A program made the position numbers and the translations under genes. Below the pieces are notes generated by a model. The model was not told the DNA's origin and ran no database searches. It worked only from the letters and a program-made list of their open reading frames with translations. Shown here one piece after another: positions 40,450-48,624 of a DNA stretch of 64,000 bases. The stretch's first letter is position 1; every line of letters starts with the position of its first letter. Origin of the DNA: Candidatus Minthosoma equi (GTDB lineage Bacteria; Bacteroidota; Bacteroidia; Bacteroidales; Bacteroidaceae); assembly GCA_018064885.1 (NCBI GenBank), contig JAGHUI010000006.1, positions 1 through 64,000 on the forward strand, written 5' to 3'.

Positions 40450-40959
40450 ATGAGCAAAATAGACCTTGTACTAGTTAACGAATCAGACAATTGCACCATT
40501 TATACACTTATGTTCCAGAGCGAAAATGAAACAGAGTTTGAACGCTTCTACAATAAGTTCAAAGATGATGCAGAGTACAATCCCGACCTTATGCGAATCG
40601 TTGCCTTTATCAATAAGATAGCACAAAACGGAGCTTTTGAACGCTTCTTCCGTCCAGAGGGCAAGATGGCAGATCATGTCGTTGCACTTCCTGTACTCAC
40701 TTCCAAACTTCGCCTCTACTGTCTTCGCCTTTCTGACAAAATACTCATTCTTGGCAATGGAGGTGTTAAAAACTCCCGAACCTACAACGAAGACAACGCC
40801 CTTAGTGGCTATGTCATAACGCTACAGAATTTCGAACGATTACTTAAAGAAGGGCAACAGAAAGGTTTAGTAACAATTACAGAGAAAACTATAACATTCA
40901 AAGAAGAGAATGATGCGAAGGATGTTAATTCACAAACTACAAAACATACAGAAGCATGA
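40450..40959 (+). CDS. HigB/Gp49-like toxin candidate
   Basis: 169 residues. The segment NGAFERFFRPEGKMADHVVALPVLTSKLRLYCLRLSDKILILGNGGVKNS resembles RelE/HigB-type (Gp49-like) toxins: a K/R-rich strand pattern, R-L-Y-C-L-R and LILGNGG. The protein is longer than typical 100-120-residue toxins because of an N-terminal extension and a charged C-terminal tail. It overlaps the next gene by ATGA, and a toxin-first order is usual for higBA. Expected to be an mRNA interferase; inference. Confidence 0.7.
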   Translation: MSKIDLVLVNESDNCTIYTLMFQSENETEFERFYNKFKDDAEYNPDLMRIVAFINKIAQNGAFERFFRPEGKMADHVVALPVLTSKLRLYCLRLSDKILILGNGGVKNSRTYNEDNALSGYVITLQNFERLLKEGQQKGLVTITEKTITFKEENDAKDVNSQTTKHTEA

Positions 40960-41291
40960 AAAACATCAACGACAAATTTCAGCAGATGACTGCCGATGTT
41001 CCTCTATACATTCAGGCAGAGCTTGACATTTCGTTTGCAATTTCAAATGAAATCTACACACTTATGCAGGAGCGAGGCCTCAGCAAGAAACAGTTCGCAG
41101 ATGCTCTGGGCAAGAAACCGAGCGAAATCACAAAATGGCTCAGCGGACAGCACAACTTCACTATCCGCACCCTTGCCATGCTATCCGTCTTTTTTGGCAA
41201 ACCTCTCATTCAAACCTGTCCTCGCAAATACGAAATATTAGAGGATGAACACCCAACAATGGTGGCAGAGGATACCCCTGTCAACGACTAG
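40956..41291 (+). CDS. XRE-family HTH antitoxin (HigA-like)
   Basis: 111 residues with a clear Cro/C1-type helix-turn-helix: MQERGLSKKQFADALGKKPSEITKWLSGQHNFTIRTLAMLSVFFG (about 47-91). It begins inside the stop of the toxin candidate (ATGA), so the two are translationally coupled. It would neutralise the toxin and repress the shared promoter at 40399. Confidence 0.82.
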   Translation: MKNINDKFQQMTADVPLYIQAELDISFAISNEIYTLMQERGLSKKQFADALGKKPSEITKWLSGQHNFTIRTLAMLSVFFGKPLIQTCPRKYEILEDEHPTMVAEDTPVND

Positions 41292-41408
41292 TCATTTTGC
41301 TAAGGTACGAGCATACGCATGAAGTACATTCGGGCATACCATAACGACGAAAAAAGTTAAATGCTAAGATTAAACTTTGTATATTCTATGCAAGTCAAAA
41401 GAAATGAT

Positions 41409-41416
41409 TACCTTTG
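41409..41416 (+). promoter_or_regulatory. -7 box of the TPR/HTH lipoprotein
   Basis: TACCTTTG followed by CAGCAC, 51 nt before the chosen ATG at 41468. Confidence 0.65.
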
Positions 41417-41467
41417 CAGCACAAAGCAGAGTTCCATCAAACCTCCGGTTTCAAGATTACGACAATA

Positions 41468-42994
41468 ATGAAGCTCCATCATTACATATTATTCCTCATC
41501 ATCATGCTCCTTTCCGCTTGCACTTCGCAGATGGATGAGCAGTTGCAGCGTGCAGAGGAGTATTACATCGAGCACCGTGCCATCAACGATTCGATAAACG
41601 AGGCACTTTCTCGGATAGAGACTTCTCCCAGCAGTAGGCAAGACATAATGAAAAGAATCCTGCAAGCCACCTACCTATACCAGAAGGGTGAGACAGAGAA
41701 AGCCTTTGATGCTTTTTACGCCCTCAGCCATGAACTGAATGCTCAAGATGGTAACAAGATGACTGAAGAGATAACTCCCTATTGGCGTGCTGTAGTGGAA
41801 GATTACATGGGTTTCATCTATATAGTATCCGGACTTGCCAGTCAGTCGAGATCTCATTTCTACAAAGTGTTGGATTATGCCTATATGATGCATGATGACA
41901 AAGCCATTGTCAATGCATATAGTCACATTTCTGCTTATCATCACACGATGGGTGAACTCGACTCTGCCCTTTACTATGCCTCAAAGCCACTCAGTTACGA
42001 GAGTGTGATGGACTCACAGATGGTGGCTATCATCTACAACAATCTGGCTGTTGTGCAGTCATCCATCGCTCAAAACTCAGATAATGACATCCTGGGCACT
42101 TTACAGTTGTCGAAGAAATACAGCATGCAGACTCGCGATTCACTTGTCACCTACACTCTGATGTCACAGGCATACTATCTGCAGGGCAGCCTGGATTCAG
42201 CATATCTCTACCAGCGTGAAGTGGAGTGCGGTCAGCATGATGTGGCAAAACTCATCCTGTATAAATTCCTGACTGACTACTACGACCAGCACGCACAGAC
42301 AGATTCTGCCTACAAATACATGAAGCTCTACCATCATACGGATTCGGTTTGTTCTCAAGACAAGCTCGTAGAGCCTATCCTGAACATTGCTAATCAGCAT
42401 GACAGAGAGGTGGCAGAACAAAAGTTTGAGGGGCAGAAGGCCGTTATAGTTATCGTCTTCGTCATTGTTATCGCCATCGTTGTCTTGGGCGCATGGTTAT
42501 TGCACAAAAGAAAACTGAACAAAGTATATAAGCAGTTAGAAAGTCTCTCTTTGCAGATCGGTCATGACGAGCCTTGCGAGGATAGTGAGCAAGCGCAAGA
42601 AGAAAACAAAGGCATTCCTTCCCCACAAGAAGCAGTCACCACGAGCTCAAAGCATGAAGAAGAAGCCTATATCAATTCTGAGATATGCCAGAGGTTGAGG
42701 AAGAAAGCTCAGGCTGGAGATTCCGTAAAATCTGACGAATGGAATGAGTTTGAATTGGCGGTCAAGACTATCTCGCCTGAATTCTACAGCAAGTTCTATT
42801 CTCTTCGCAAAGTCTCTGACCTAGAGTATCGTATATGCCTCCTTATCAGAGCGAGGTTTGCTCCTGCCGACATGGCTACACTCCTATGCAAGTCGCGCAG
42901 TTCGGTCACGAGTGTCAGGAGCCGTCTTTATGAAAAAGTCTTTGGCAAGAAGGGAGGAAGCCGCGAATGGGATGAATTTATCTTGTCTCTATAG
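41468..42994 (+). CDS. Lipoprotein TPR sensor with transmembrane helix and C-terminal LuxR-like HTH
   Basis: 508 residues. The N-terminus is a lipobox (LLSAC, C18), then TPR-like helices to ~310. A transmembrane helix (AVIVIVFVIVIAIVVLGAWLL) precedes a cytoplasmic coiled and acidic stretch and a helix-turn-helix-like end (VSDLEYRICLLIRARFAPADMATLLCKSRSSVTSVRSRLYEKVFG). This is the common Bacteroidetes arrangement of a periplasmic TPR sensor joined to a DNA-binding domain. The ATG at 41468 was preferred because it gives the lipobox and lies behind the promoter. Target genes unknown. Terminated by the hairpin at 43028. Confidence 0.8.
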   Translation: MKLHHYILFLIIMLLSACTSQMDEQLQRAEEYYIEHRAINDSINEALSRIETSPSSRQDIMKRILQATYLYQKGETEKAFDAFYALSHELNAQDGNKMTEEITPYWRAVVEDYMGFIYIVSGLASQSRSHFYKVLDYAYMMHDDKAIVNAYSHISAYHHTMGELDSALYYASKPLSYESVMDSQMVAIIYNNLAVVQSSIAQNSDNDILGTLQLSKKYSMQTRDSLVTYTLMSQAYYLQGSLDSAYLYQREVECGQHDVAKLILYKFLTDYYDQHAQTDSAYKYMKLYHHTDSVCSQDKLVEPILNIANQHDREVAEQKFEGQKAVIVIVFVIVIAIVVLGAWLLHKRKLNKVYKQLESLSLQIGHDEPCEDSEQAQEENKGIPSPQEAVTTSSKHEEEAYINSEICQRLRKKAQAGDSVKSDEWNEFELAVKTISPEFYSKFYSLRKVSDLEYRICLLIRARFAPADMATLLCKSRSSVTSVRSRLYEKVFGKKGGSREWDEFILSL

Positions 42995-43027
42995 CCACTA
43001 TTCGCATACATATTTATATATTACCAT

Positions 43028-43066
43028 GAGGGCAAATAACTTTTCGCAGTTATTTGCCCTCTTCTT
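43028..43066. terminator. Strong hairpin terminator
   Basis: Perfect 14-bp stem GAGGGCAAATAACT / AGTTATTTGCCCTC with loop TTTCGC, followed by TTCTTT. Confidence 0.85.
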
Positions 43067-43257
43067 TGCATAAAAACAATGGTCGTTTTTATTTCTTTTG
43101 TATTTTCTATAAAGAAGTCACATAAAAGTAGCTATACTACTATATACCAATAATATGTACCACTTTTGCAAACAATTTGCGAAGTCCGTTTATGTTTCCA
43201 AATGAAAATGCGAACAAAATGCGAACTAAAATCTATGGTGGTTTTGGTGCTATTTCA

Positions 43258-43265
43258 TAACTTTG
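43258..43265 (+). promoter_or_regulatory. -7 box of the first GLPGLI operon
   Basis: TAACTTTG, 86 nt before the ATG at 43352. Two TGCGAAC direct repeats (43210-43227) lie upstream and could be regulatory. Confidence 0.55.
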
Positions 43266-43351
43266 TCGCAAATAGTTTGTGGGTGGCACTCAACTTTTTT
43301 GAAATTATGAAGTAATAATAGTAGAACTAATAAAAAAACAATACCTAAGCA

Positions 43352-44242
43352 ATGAAAAAGATTATCATTTCAACTCTCGCCCTTGTGCTGACTATGGCAG
43401 CGCAGGCACAGACAAAGGACAGCATCGACTGCACAGTTTTTACCGTAGGCTATGACTACAAAGTGAACACAACGGACAAGGAGGGCAATGCCGTGACTGA
43501 CTCTCTGCAAACAGTGCTGCTTGTTGGCAGCAAGGTGACCAAGACAATGGGATACTATACCCATAAGTACAAGGTCTTGGATATTGACAGACAAGAATAC
43601 TATGATGAGTACCAGCGTGAGGGCATGGCGCATGTGCCAACCATCTTCGTGTCGCTTGCCGACAAGACGATGGATGTGCAGGAAGATGTGCCGCCTTATC
43701 ACTATGCGTATCAAGAGTCAGAAGAACTCAAATGGACATTGCTTGATGATACGCTGACTATCACTGGCTACCTCTGCCACAAGGCGCAAACCACTTACGG
43801 AGGTCGCACTTGGTATGCTTATTACACAGAGGACATCCCTACAACAGCAGGTCCTTGGAAACTAAAAGGTTTGCCAGGGCTCATCGTTAAGACTGAGGAT
43901 GCAGAAAACATCTTCAGCTTCGAGATGTTTGAGCTCACTCAGCAGAGCATTGCCATCACCAATCCTGCAGTGGCAGATATTAACAAGACCAAACGCGACA
44001 AACTCGTCCAGATGCGCAACAAGCTTTTCCTCGACAAGCGTTACATGGAGGATGCTACATATTATTTCACAGATGCAGAACACAGGAATGGAGGGGGCGA
44101 ATTCTATGGCACAATTGAAGATCTCAAAAGAAGAACAGGCGGAGTCCTCAGATTGGATGAATGTACATATAAAATAAATGGAATAGCCGTGCCAAAATAT
44201 GCAAAAACAAGAACTCTATATCAACCTCTCGAACTGAAATAA
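43352..44242 (+). CDS. GLPGLI family secreted protein, copy A
   Basis: 296 residues with a signal peptide (cut near MAAQAQ). The family motif GPWKLKGLPGLI occurs at 167-178, preceded by the conserved TWYAYYTEDIP and a pair of cysteines (C27, C142) that may form a disulfide. GLPGLI proteins are Bacteroidetes surface or periplasmic proteins of unknown function, often beside outer-membrane receptors. No TonB-dependent receptor is present here. First gene of a tight series (10-nt spacing to the next). Nearly identical to the copy at 47307. Confidence 0.9.
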   Translation: MKKIIISTLALVLTMAAQAQTKDSIDCTVFTVGYDYKVNTTDKEGNAVTDSLQTVLLVGSKVTKTMGYYTHKYKVLDIDRQEYYDEYQREGMAHVPTIFVSLADKTMDVQEDVPPYHYAYQESEELKWTLLDDTLTITGYLCHKAQTTYGGRTWYAYYTEDIPTTAGPWKLKGLPGLIVKTEDAENIFSFEMFELTQQSIAITNPAVADINKTKRDKLVQMRNKLFLDKRYMEDATYYFTDAEHRNGGGEFYGTIEDLKRRTGGVLRLDECTYKINGIAVPKYAKTRTLYQPLELK

Positions 44243-44252
44243 AAAAACAAAT

Positions 44253-45185
44253 ATGAAAACAAAACTTACAATTATCCTTGCATTTGTGGCAAACATGATG
44301 TCTGCACAAATGCTTATTCCTTGCAAAGAAAGACTGGACACTTTGTGCCAGCCAAAGCTAACTGCAGTCTATCTGTACACTATCCATACATCGGATGATG
44401 AGGGGAAGCCAGTAACCGACTCTATTCGTCTTGCTCTGCAGGTGGGCGAAGATGTCTGGAAAACTTGGGCTTATGAACGCTATGAGAATGAAAAGAGCCA
44501 CAAAGACAGCATAGTAGTTCTACCTTTTCTACACAACGAGGCTGTGATGCACATTACCACTACCACAGTAGGCTATCCAGAAGGTAAGACCACTTCCATT
44601 GAGACAATTGCACCAAACCAATACGAGGTGATGGAGGACATAGAAAAGCCTGTTTGGAAGAAGGTGAAAGGGAAAGAGTCAGTATGTGGCTATCAGTGTA
44701 GGAAAGCCATAGGGGAGTTCCGTGGAAAGAAATGGAATGTAAGCTATGCAGCAGACATCCCAACTGTAGCTGGTCCTTGGAAACTGCATGGCTTGTCAGG
44801 CTTGATAACATACGCTACCGACGAGAAAGGTATCCACACCTTCCAGCTCATCAGTGTCAACGAAGAGGCTGTTCCTATCACATGTTCTTCGGGATATCCT
44901 TATTGGTCGTTTGTTGGGGAAAAGGGTAAAGTAGAGGGTAAATTTATAACGAAAGTGTACTCCTATGTGAAGGTGACAAGAGAAAAGTGTCTGGAAATGA
45001 AGAATGAATTATTTGGAGACAGTCAATATCTTACTAACACCCAGTTTTATAATAGAGGAACCAATATAGAGCACTATGATCCAAACCTCCTCGTTGTGTC
45101 CCAACCTAATAGAGACTATAAGTTCAGAGGTGGATTATACATACCGGACAAAGGACATAAGTATCAACCTCTCGAACTGAAGTAA
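44253..45185 (+). CDS. GLPGLI family secreted protein, diverged copy B
   Basis: 310 residues with a signal peptide (MKTKLTIILAFVANMMSAQ). The motif GPWKLHGLSGLI retains the family pattern, and KWNVSYAADIP replaces the usual TWYAYYTEDIP. It diverges from copy A throughout but ends with the same YQPLELK tail, showing a tandem duplication origin. Function unknown. Confidence 0.88.
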   Translation: MKTKLTIILAFVANMMSAQMLIPCKERLDTLCQPKLTAVYLYTIHTSDDEGKPVTDSIRLALQVGEDVWKTWAYERYENEKSHKDSIVVLPFLHNEAVMHITTTTVGYPEGKTTSIETIAPNQYEVMEDIEKPVWKKVKGKESVCGYQCRKAIGEFRGKKWNVSYAADIPTVAGPWKLHGLSGLITYATDEKGIHTFQLISVNEEAVPITCSSGYPYWSFVGEKGKVEGKFITKVYSYVKVTREKCLEMKNELFGDSQYLTNTQFYNRGTNIEHYDPNLLVVSQPNRDYKFRGGLYIPDKGHKYQPLELK

Positions 45186-45192
45186 AGTAATT

Positions 45193-46134
45193 ATGAAGAG
45201 ATTAATAATCAGCATTGTTGCTTTGTTCGTCTGCATGATAACATTCGGGCAAAACAAAGAAGTCATTGACAACAGTAGTCATACAGTAATCTACGAGTAC
45301 AAGATCAACACTCTGAACGAGGAAGGCAAGCCCGTCACCGATGTATGCGAATTGGTGGTACAGGCGGGCAAGAAGGTCACCAAATGCACACCCATGATAA
45401 ACTATCTCAAACAAAAGGGATTAGTAACGGATGGTGACCTCTGGGGGGATCATGTGAAAGGTACTCTGTTCCTGAGAGCGTATGCTGACATCACCCGTAT
45501 GCACCTGCCCATCGTCTTCACGAGCTATCCCAAAGGCAAGGTGACGACGCAGGAGATGATCGTTCCCCATCTTTACATCAGCACGGACAAATACCGCAAG
45601 CCTCAATGGAAACTCGGCAATGACACCCAGACAATCGACGGACACCTGTGCCGTTCCGCCACCGTAGCGTATGCAGGTAAGACCTGGCATGTGTGGTACA
45701 CCAAGGACGCAGGCATCTCAGCCGGCCCGTGGAAACTGCAGGGGCTCAAAGGACTCATCGTATCTGCCACGGACGAGGAAGGCATCCACTCGTTCCGGAT
45801 GAAGGAGGTCAGGAAGGAACAGTTACCTATATTATACCATGGCGACGAATGGGAGCATCATGCCTCAACCAAGGCGATGAAGATCATCAGGAAAACACCG
45901 GAAGAGATGGTGGCCTTCCGCGACTCCTTGTTCGGAAATGACAAATACATTCAGTATCCGTTGTATTATGAAGATGAGGAAAAATTATACAAATACGCGC
46001 AACCTGTCCTGTTCGCCCGTGATCTGCCTGAAGAAAGTTTTAGACAGGTATGTTGGAACTTCTACTATGTTCGATTGGATGGAGGCAAAATCCGGTTCTT
46101 TGGCCGTAAATATCAACCATTGGAATTGAAATAA
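45193..46134 (+). CDS. GLPGLI family secreted protein, diverged copy C
   Basis: 313 residues with a signal peptide (MKRLIISIVALFVCMITFGQ). Motif GPWKLQGLKGLI; also ends YQPLELK. It follows copy B after 7 nt. Its codon use is more GC-rich than copies A and B, so it may have been acquired or diverged separately. Function unknown. Confidence 0.87.
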   Translation: MKRLIISIVALFVCMITFGQNKEVIDNSSHTVIYEYKINTLNEEGKPVTDVCELVVQAGKKVTKCTPMINYLKQKGLVTDGDLWGDHVKGTLFLRAYADITRMHLPIVFTSYPKGKVTTQEMIVPHLYISTDKYRKPQWKLGNDTQTIDGHLCRSATVAYAGKTWHVWYTKDAGISAGPWKLQGLKGLIVSATDEEGIHSFRMKEVRKEQLPILYHGDEWEHHASTKAMKIIRKTPEEMVAFRDSLFGNDKYIQYPLYYEDEEKLYKYAQPVLFARDLPEESFRQVCWNFYYVRLDGGKIRFFGRKYQPLELK

Positions 46135-46167
46135 ATATCCCATTAATCATTTAAAAAACTTATCATT

Positions 46168-46590
46168 ATGTTGTACCAAAACAAATTGAATCACAGTATG
46201 ATGCTCAAGGCATTTTGTGTAGTATCCGTGGCTGCACTCTCTATCAGCGCTTTCGCCACACAAAAGTCAGTAAAGCATTTTGACAAGACTGTCCAAGAAG
46301 AGATTGAAAAGAATGAAAAGACTGCCATGGACGAAGGTATCGTATATGCTGTGTGCGAACCATCATGCAGAATCGTCCGTTTCACCAACAATCCTAATGA
46401 AGAGGGCATCCGCTTCTTCTTTTCAAAGAAATATGTTTTCGTCGATGACAAGCCTATCACCGACAAGCATATACAGAACCCTAACATGATGAAGGGATGC
46501 ACCTACCACCTTGTGCAACTCGGAGCACATATAGGCGTGGATATCAAAACTGAGAAGTATGCAAAGAAAAATGGAGAAGGCAGTAAGTAA
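46168..46590 (+). CDS. Small secreted protein of unknown function
   Basis: 140 residues with a probable signal peptide (hydrophobic AFCVVSVAALSISAFA). The rest is charged and contains two cysteines (CEPSCRIVRF). It probably belongs to the GLPGLI transcript (33 nt after copy C). Not recognised. Confidence 0.55.
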   Translation: MLYQNKLNHSMMLKAFCVVSVAALSISAFATQKSVKHFDKTVQEEIEKNEKTAMDEGIVYAVCEPSCRIVRFTNNPNEEGIRFFFSKKYVFVDDKPITDKHIQNPNMMKGCTYHLVQLGAHIGVDIKTEKYAKKNGEGSK

Positions 46591-46622
46591 ATGAATACAA
46601 AAGCCTGAACTGAAACAAAACA

Positions 46623-46654
46623 AAAACAGCGTGCAAAGTGAGAGTCTGCACGCT
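46623..46654. terminator. Hairpin after the GLPGLI operon
   Basis: CAGCGTGCA / TGCACGCTG stem with an 11-nt loop; a duplicate of it occurs at 48225-48252. No T run, so possibly a bidirectional or processing signal. Confidence 0.5.
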
Positions 46655-46677
46655 GGTATGGAGAAGATCAAATTTGA

Positions 46678-47091
46678 TTATAATTCTATTCCAGACTTTG
46701 GATGATTCACATTGAAGGAAAAAGTGTATTTGTCTTCATCATACTTCAAAAGCCAATCACCTTGTCTTATGATATCCATTCCAAGAATACAATGACAATG
46801 CGTAAGAGAAGGTTCTTCTGCTGCTAAAGTCATAAACCTCGTTCCATCTTCAAGTTCAAAGTTAAGAAGAAAGAAACGAGTTTGTTTGCCAGATGTACCT
46901 ATTCCTGAGACAATTCGGTCACAAATATGAGGTAACTCGAGGTCTTTGACTATCTGAGGACTAATCGCACAACACGAGGCACCAGTGTCCCATAAAGCAG
47001 AACACTGTACATGATGAGTGTCAGTAGCATTCGCAACCTTAATCAATGACTTGATATACGGAGTCGATGCCGTTATAATCTGATGCAACAT
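46678..47091 (-). CDS. Retropepsin-like aspartic protease
   Basis: 137 residues. The retropepsin signatures are ALWDTGAS (catalytic D35) and ILGMDII near 107. One such domain forms half an active site, so it is expected to act as a dimer. The beta-rich middle (FFLLNFELEDGTRFMTLA) fits. The gene overlaps the preceding 60-residue reading frame by 53 nt. It may process a nearby secreted protein, but no evidence shows that. Confidence 0.8.
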   Translation of the reverse strand: MLHQIITASTPYIKSLIKVANATDTHHVQCSALWDTGASCCAISPQIVKDLELPHICDRIVSGIGTSGKQTRFFLLNFELEDGTRFMTLAAEEPSLTHCHCILGMDIIRQGDWLLKYDEDKYTFSFNVNHPKSGIEL

Positions 47092-47221
47092 CTTCTGTTC
47101 CTACATTTAATATGGTTACATAACTTCTAAAATTGTCATCACTTGCAGCATTGACGCTGTTGTATGTAACAACATCAGGAAGACTGTCAACTAAGAACTG
47201 TATGTGCTCATTGTTTACCAT
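47039..47221 (-). CDS. Small acidic protein upstream of the retropepsin-like gene
   Basis: 60 residues, MVNNEHIQFLVDSLPDVVTYNS..., acidic and soluble; not recognised. It lies behind a -7 box and ends within the start of the retropepsin-like gene, so it may couple its translation. Confidence 0.5.
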   Translation of the reverse strand: MVNNEHIQFLVDSLPDVVTYNSVNAASDDNFRSYVTILNVGTEDVASDYNGIDSVYQVID

Positions 47222-47246
47222 AATGCTGAATTTTAAGTTTTCGGCA

Positions 47247-47254
47247 CAAAGGTA
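47247..47254 (-). promoter_or_regulatory. -7 box of the retropepsin-like operon
   Basis: The minus strand reads TACCTTTG, 25 nt before the ATG at 47221. Confidence 0.6.
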
Positions 47255-47306
47255 TGATAAAAAACATTACGCAACAAACGATATTCAAAAAAAACAATAA
47301 AAACAC

Positions 47307-48215
47307 ATGAAGAATTTAAGAAATTTAATCAAAACACTAATGCTTACCGCAATCTCGTTGATGACGTTCTCTGCATTTGCACAGACAAAGGACAGCATCG
47401 ACTGCACAGTTTTTACCGTAGGCTATGACTACAAAGTGAACACAACGGACAAGGAGGGCAATGCCGTGACTGATAGCCTTCGCACCGTTCTGCTTGTTGG
47501 CAGCAAAGTGACTAAGACAATGGGCTACTATACCCACAAGTACAAGGTTCTGGATATTGACAAACAGGAATACTACGATGAGTACCAGCGTGAGGGCATG
47601 GCGCATGTGCCTACCATCTTCGTGTCGCTTGCTGATAAGACGATGGATGTGCAGGAAGATGTGCCACCTTATCATTATGCTTATCAAGAGGCAGAGGAAC
47701 TCAAATGGACATTGCTTGATGATACGCTGACTATCACTGGCTACCTCTGCCACAAGGCGCAAACCACATACGGAGGTCGCACTTGGTATGCTTATTACAC
47801 AGAGGACATCCCTACAACAGCAGGTCCTTGGAAGCTAAAGGGGTTGCCAGGACTCATCGTCAAGGCAGAGGATGCAGAAAACATCTTCAGTTTCGAGATG
47901 TTTGAACTCACTCAGCAGAGCATTTCCATCACCAATCCTCCTATAGCTGATATTAACAAGACCAAACGCGACAAACTCTTACAGATGCGCAACAAGCTTT
48001 TCCTCGACAGGCGCTACATGGAAGATCCACTATACTATATGACAAGGACGCATAATATCCATACAGGCGTTGAATTCTACGGAACAGTCGAAGACTACAA
48101 GCGTAAACATGGTAATACCATTGATCTCGCCGACTGCACCTACTTTGTCAATGGCATCTCCGTACCAAGATATGCGAAAAGAAGAACTCATTATCAACCA
48201 CTTGAACTGAAATAA
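47307..48215 (+). CDS. GLPGLI family secreted protein, copy A'
   Basis: 302 residues. From about residue 26 to 220 it is almost identical to copy A at 43352, while the signal peptide and the last ~80 residues differ (here YYMTRTHNIHTG, TIDLADCTYFVNGISV). Motif GPWKLKGLPGLI. This pattern suggests a recent duplication or gene conversion limited to the core. Ends YQPLELK. Followed by a duplicate hairpin and a remnant of the retropepsin-like gene. Confidence 0.9.
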   Translation: MKNLRNLIKTLMLTAISLMTFSAFAQTKDSIDCTVFTVGYDYKVNTTDKEGNAVTDSLRTVLLVGSKVTKTMGYYTHKYKVLDIDKQEYYDEYQREGMAHVPTIFVSLADKTMDVQEDVPPYHYAYQEAEELKWTLLDDTLTITGYLCHKAQTTYGGRTWYAYYTEDIPTTAGPWKLKGLPGLIVKAEDAENIFSFEMFELTQQSISITNPPIADINKTKRDKLLQMRNKLFLDRRYMEDPLYYMTRTHNIHTGVEFYGTVEDYKRKHGNTIDLADCTYFVNGISVPRYAKRRTHYQPLELK

Positions 48216-48222
48216 ACTAAAA

Positions 48223-48351
48223 ACAGCGTGCAGAGTGAGAGTCTGCACGCTGGTATGAAGAAAATCATATTTGATTGGTGTCCGTGGCATTCGCAACCTT
48301 AACCAATAACTTGATATACAGAGTCAATTATGTTATAAAATAACTCAACAT
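48223..48351. pseudogene. Deleted copy of the retropepsin-like gene and its flank
   Basis: 48223-48276 repeats the sequence at 46622-46677 (hairpin and downstream end of the retropepsin-like gene). It then jumps to a near copy of 47018-47091 (CATTCGCAACCTTAA..., the beginning of that gene on the minus strand). About 340 bp of the gene body are missing, leaving a non-functional remnant. Confidence 0.8.
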
Positions 48352-48607
48352 GGAATTACAAACTATCTTTAGCCTCTTCGAGCGCTGGTTCAATGGCGAG
48401 CATCTTTCTAAAACAGAAGAAACACACATCATCTTCTATATTGTCGCATGTGTACTATCAATTGCCTTGGCAGTCATGCTCATCTTGATGGCCTACTACG
48501 CACGATGGCATATCAGCATCATGTGGTTCTTCGAAGACATCTGCCACTGGCTTGGATGGAATATTGGTTCTTATAAAGAAGAGCCAGAAGACGAAGAAAA
48601 AGGGTAA
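48350..48607 (+). CDS. Small membrane protein, unknown function
   Basis: 85 residues with one long hydrophobic helix (IIFYIVACVLSIALAVMLILMAYYA, about 27-51), then WHISIMWFFEDICHWLGW and an acidic end. No clear promoter or ribosome-binding site precedes it, and its start lies where the duplicated remnant ends. Not recognised. Confidence 0.55.
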   Translation: MELQTIFSLFERWFNGEHLSKTEETHIIFYIVACVLSIALAVMLILMAYYARWHISIMWFFEDICHWLGWNIGSYKEEPEDEEKG

Positions 48608-48624
48608 AAGAGCAAAGGCTCATC

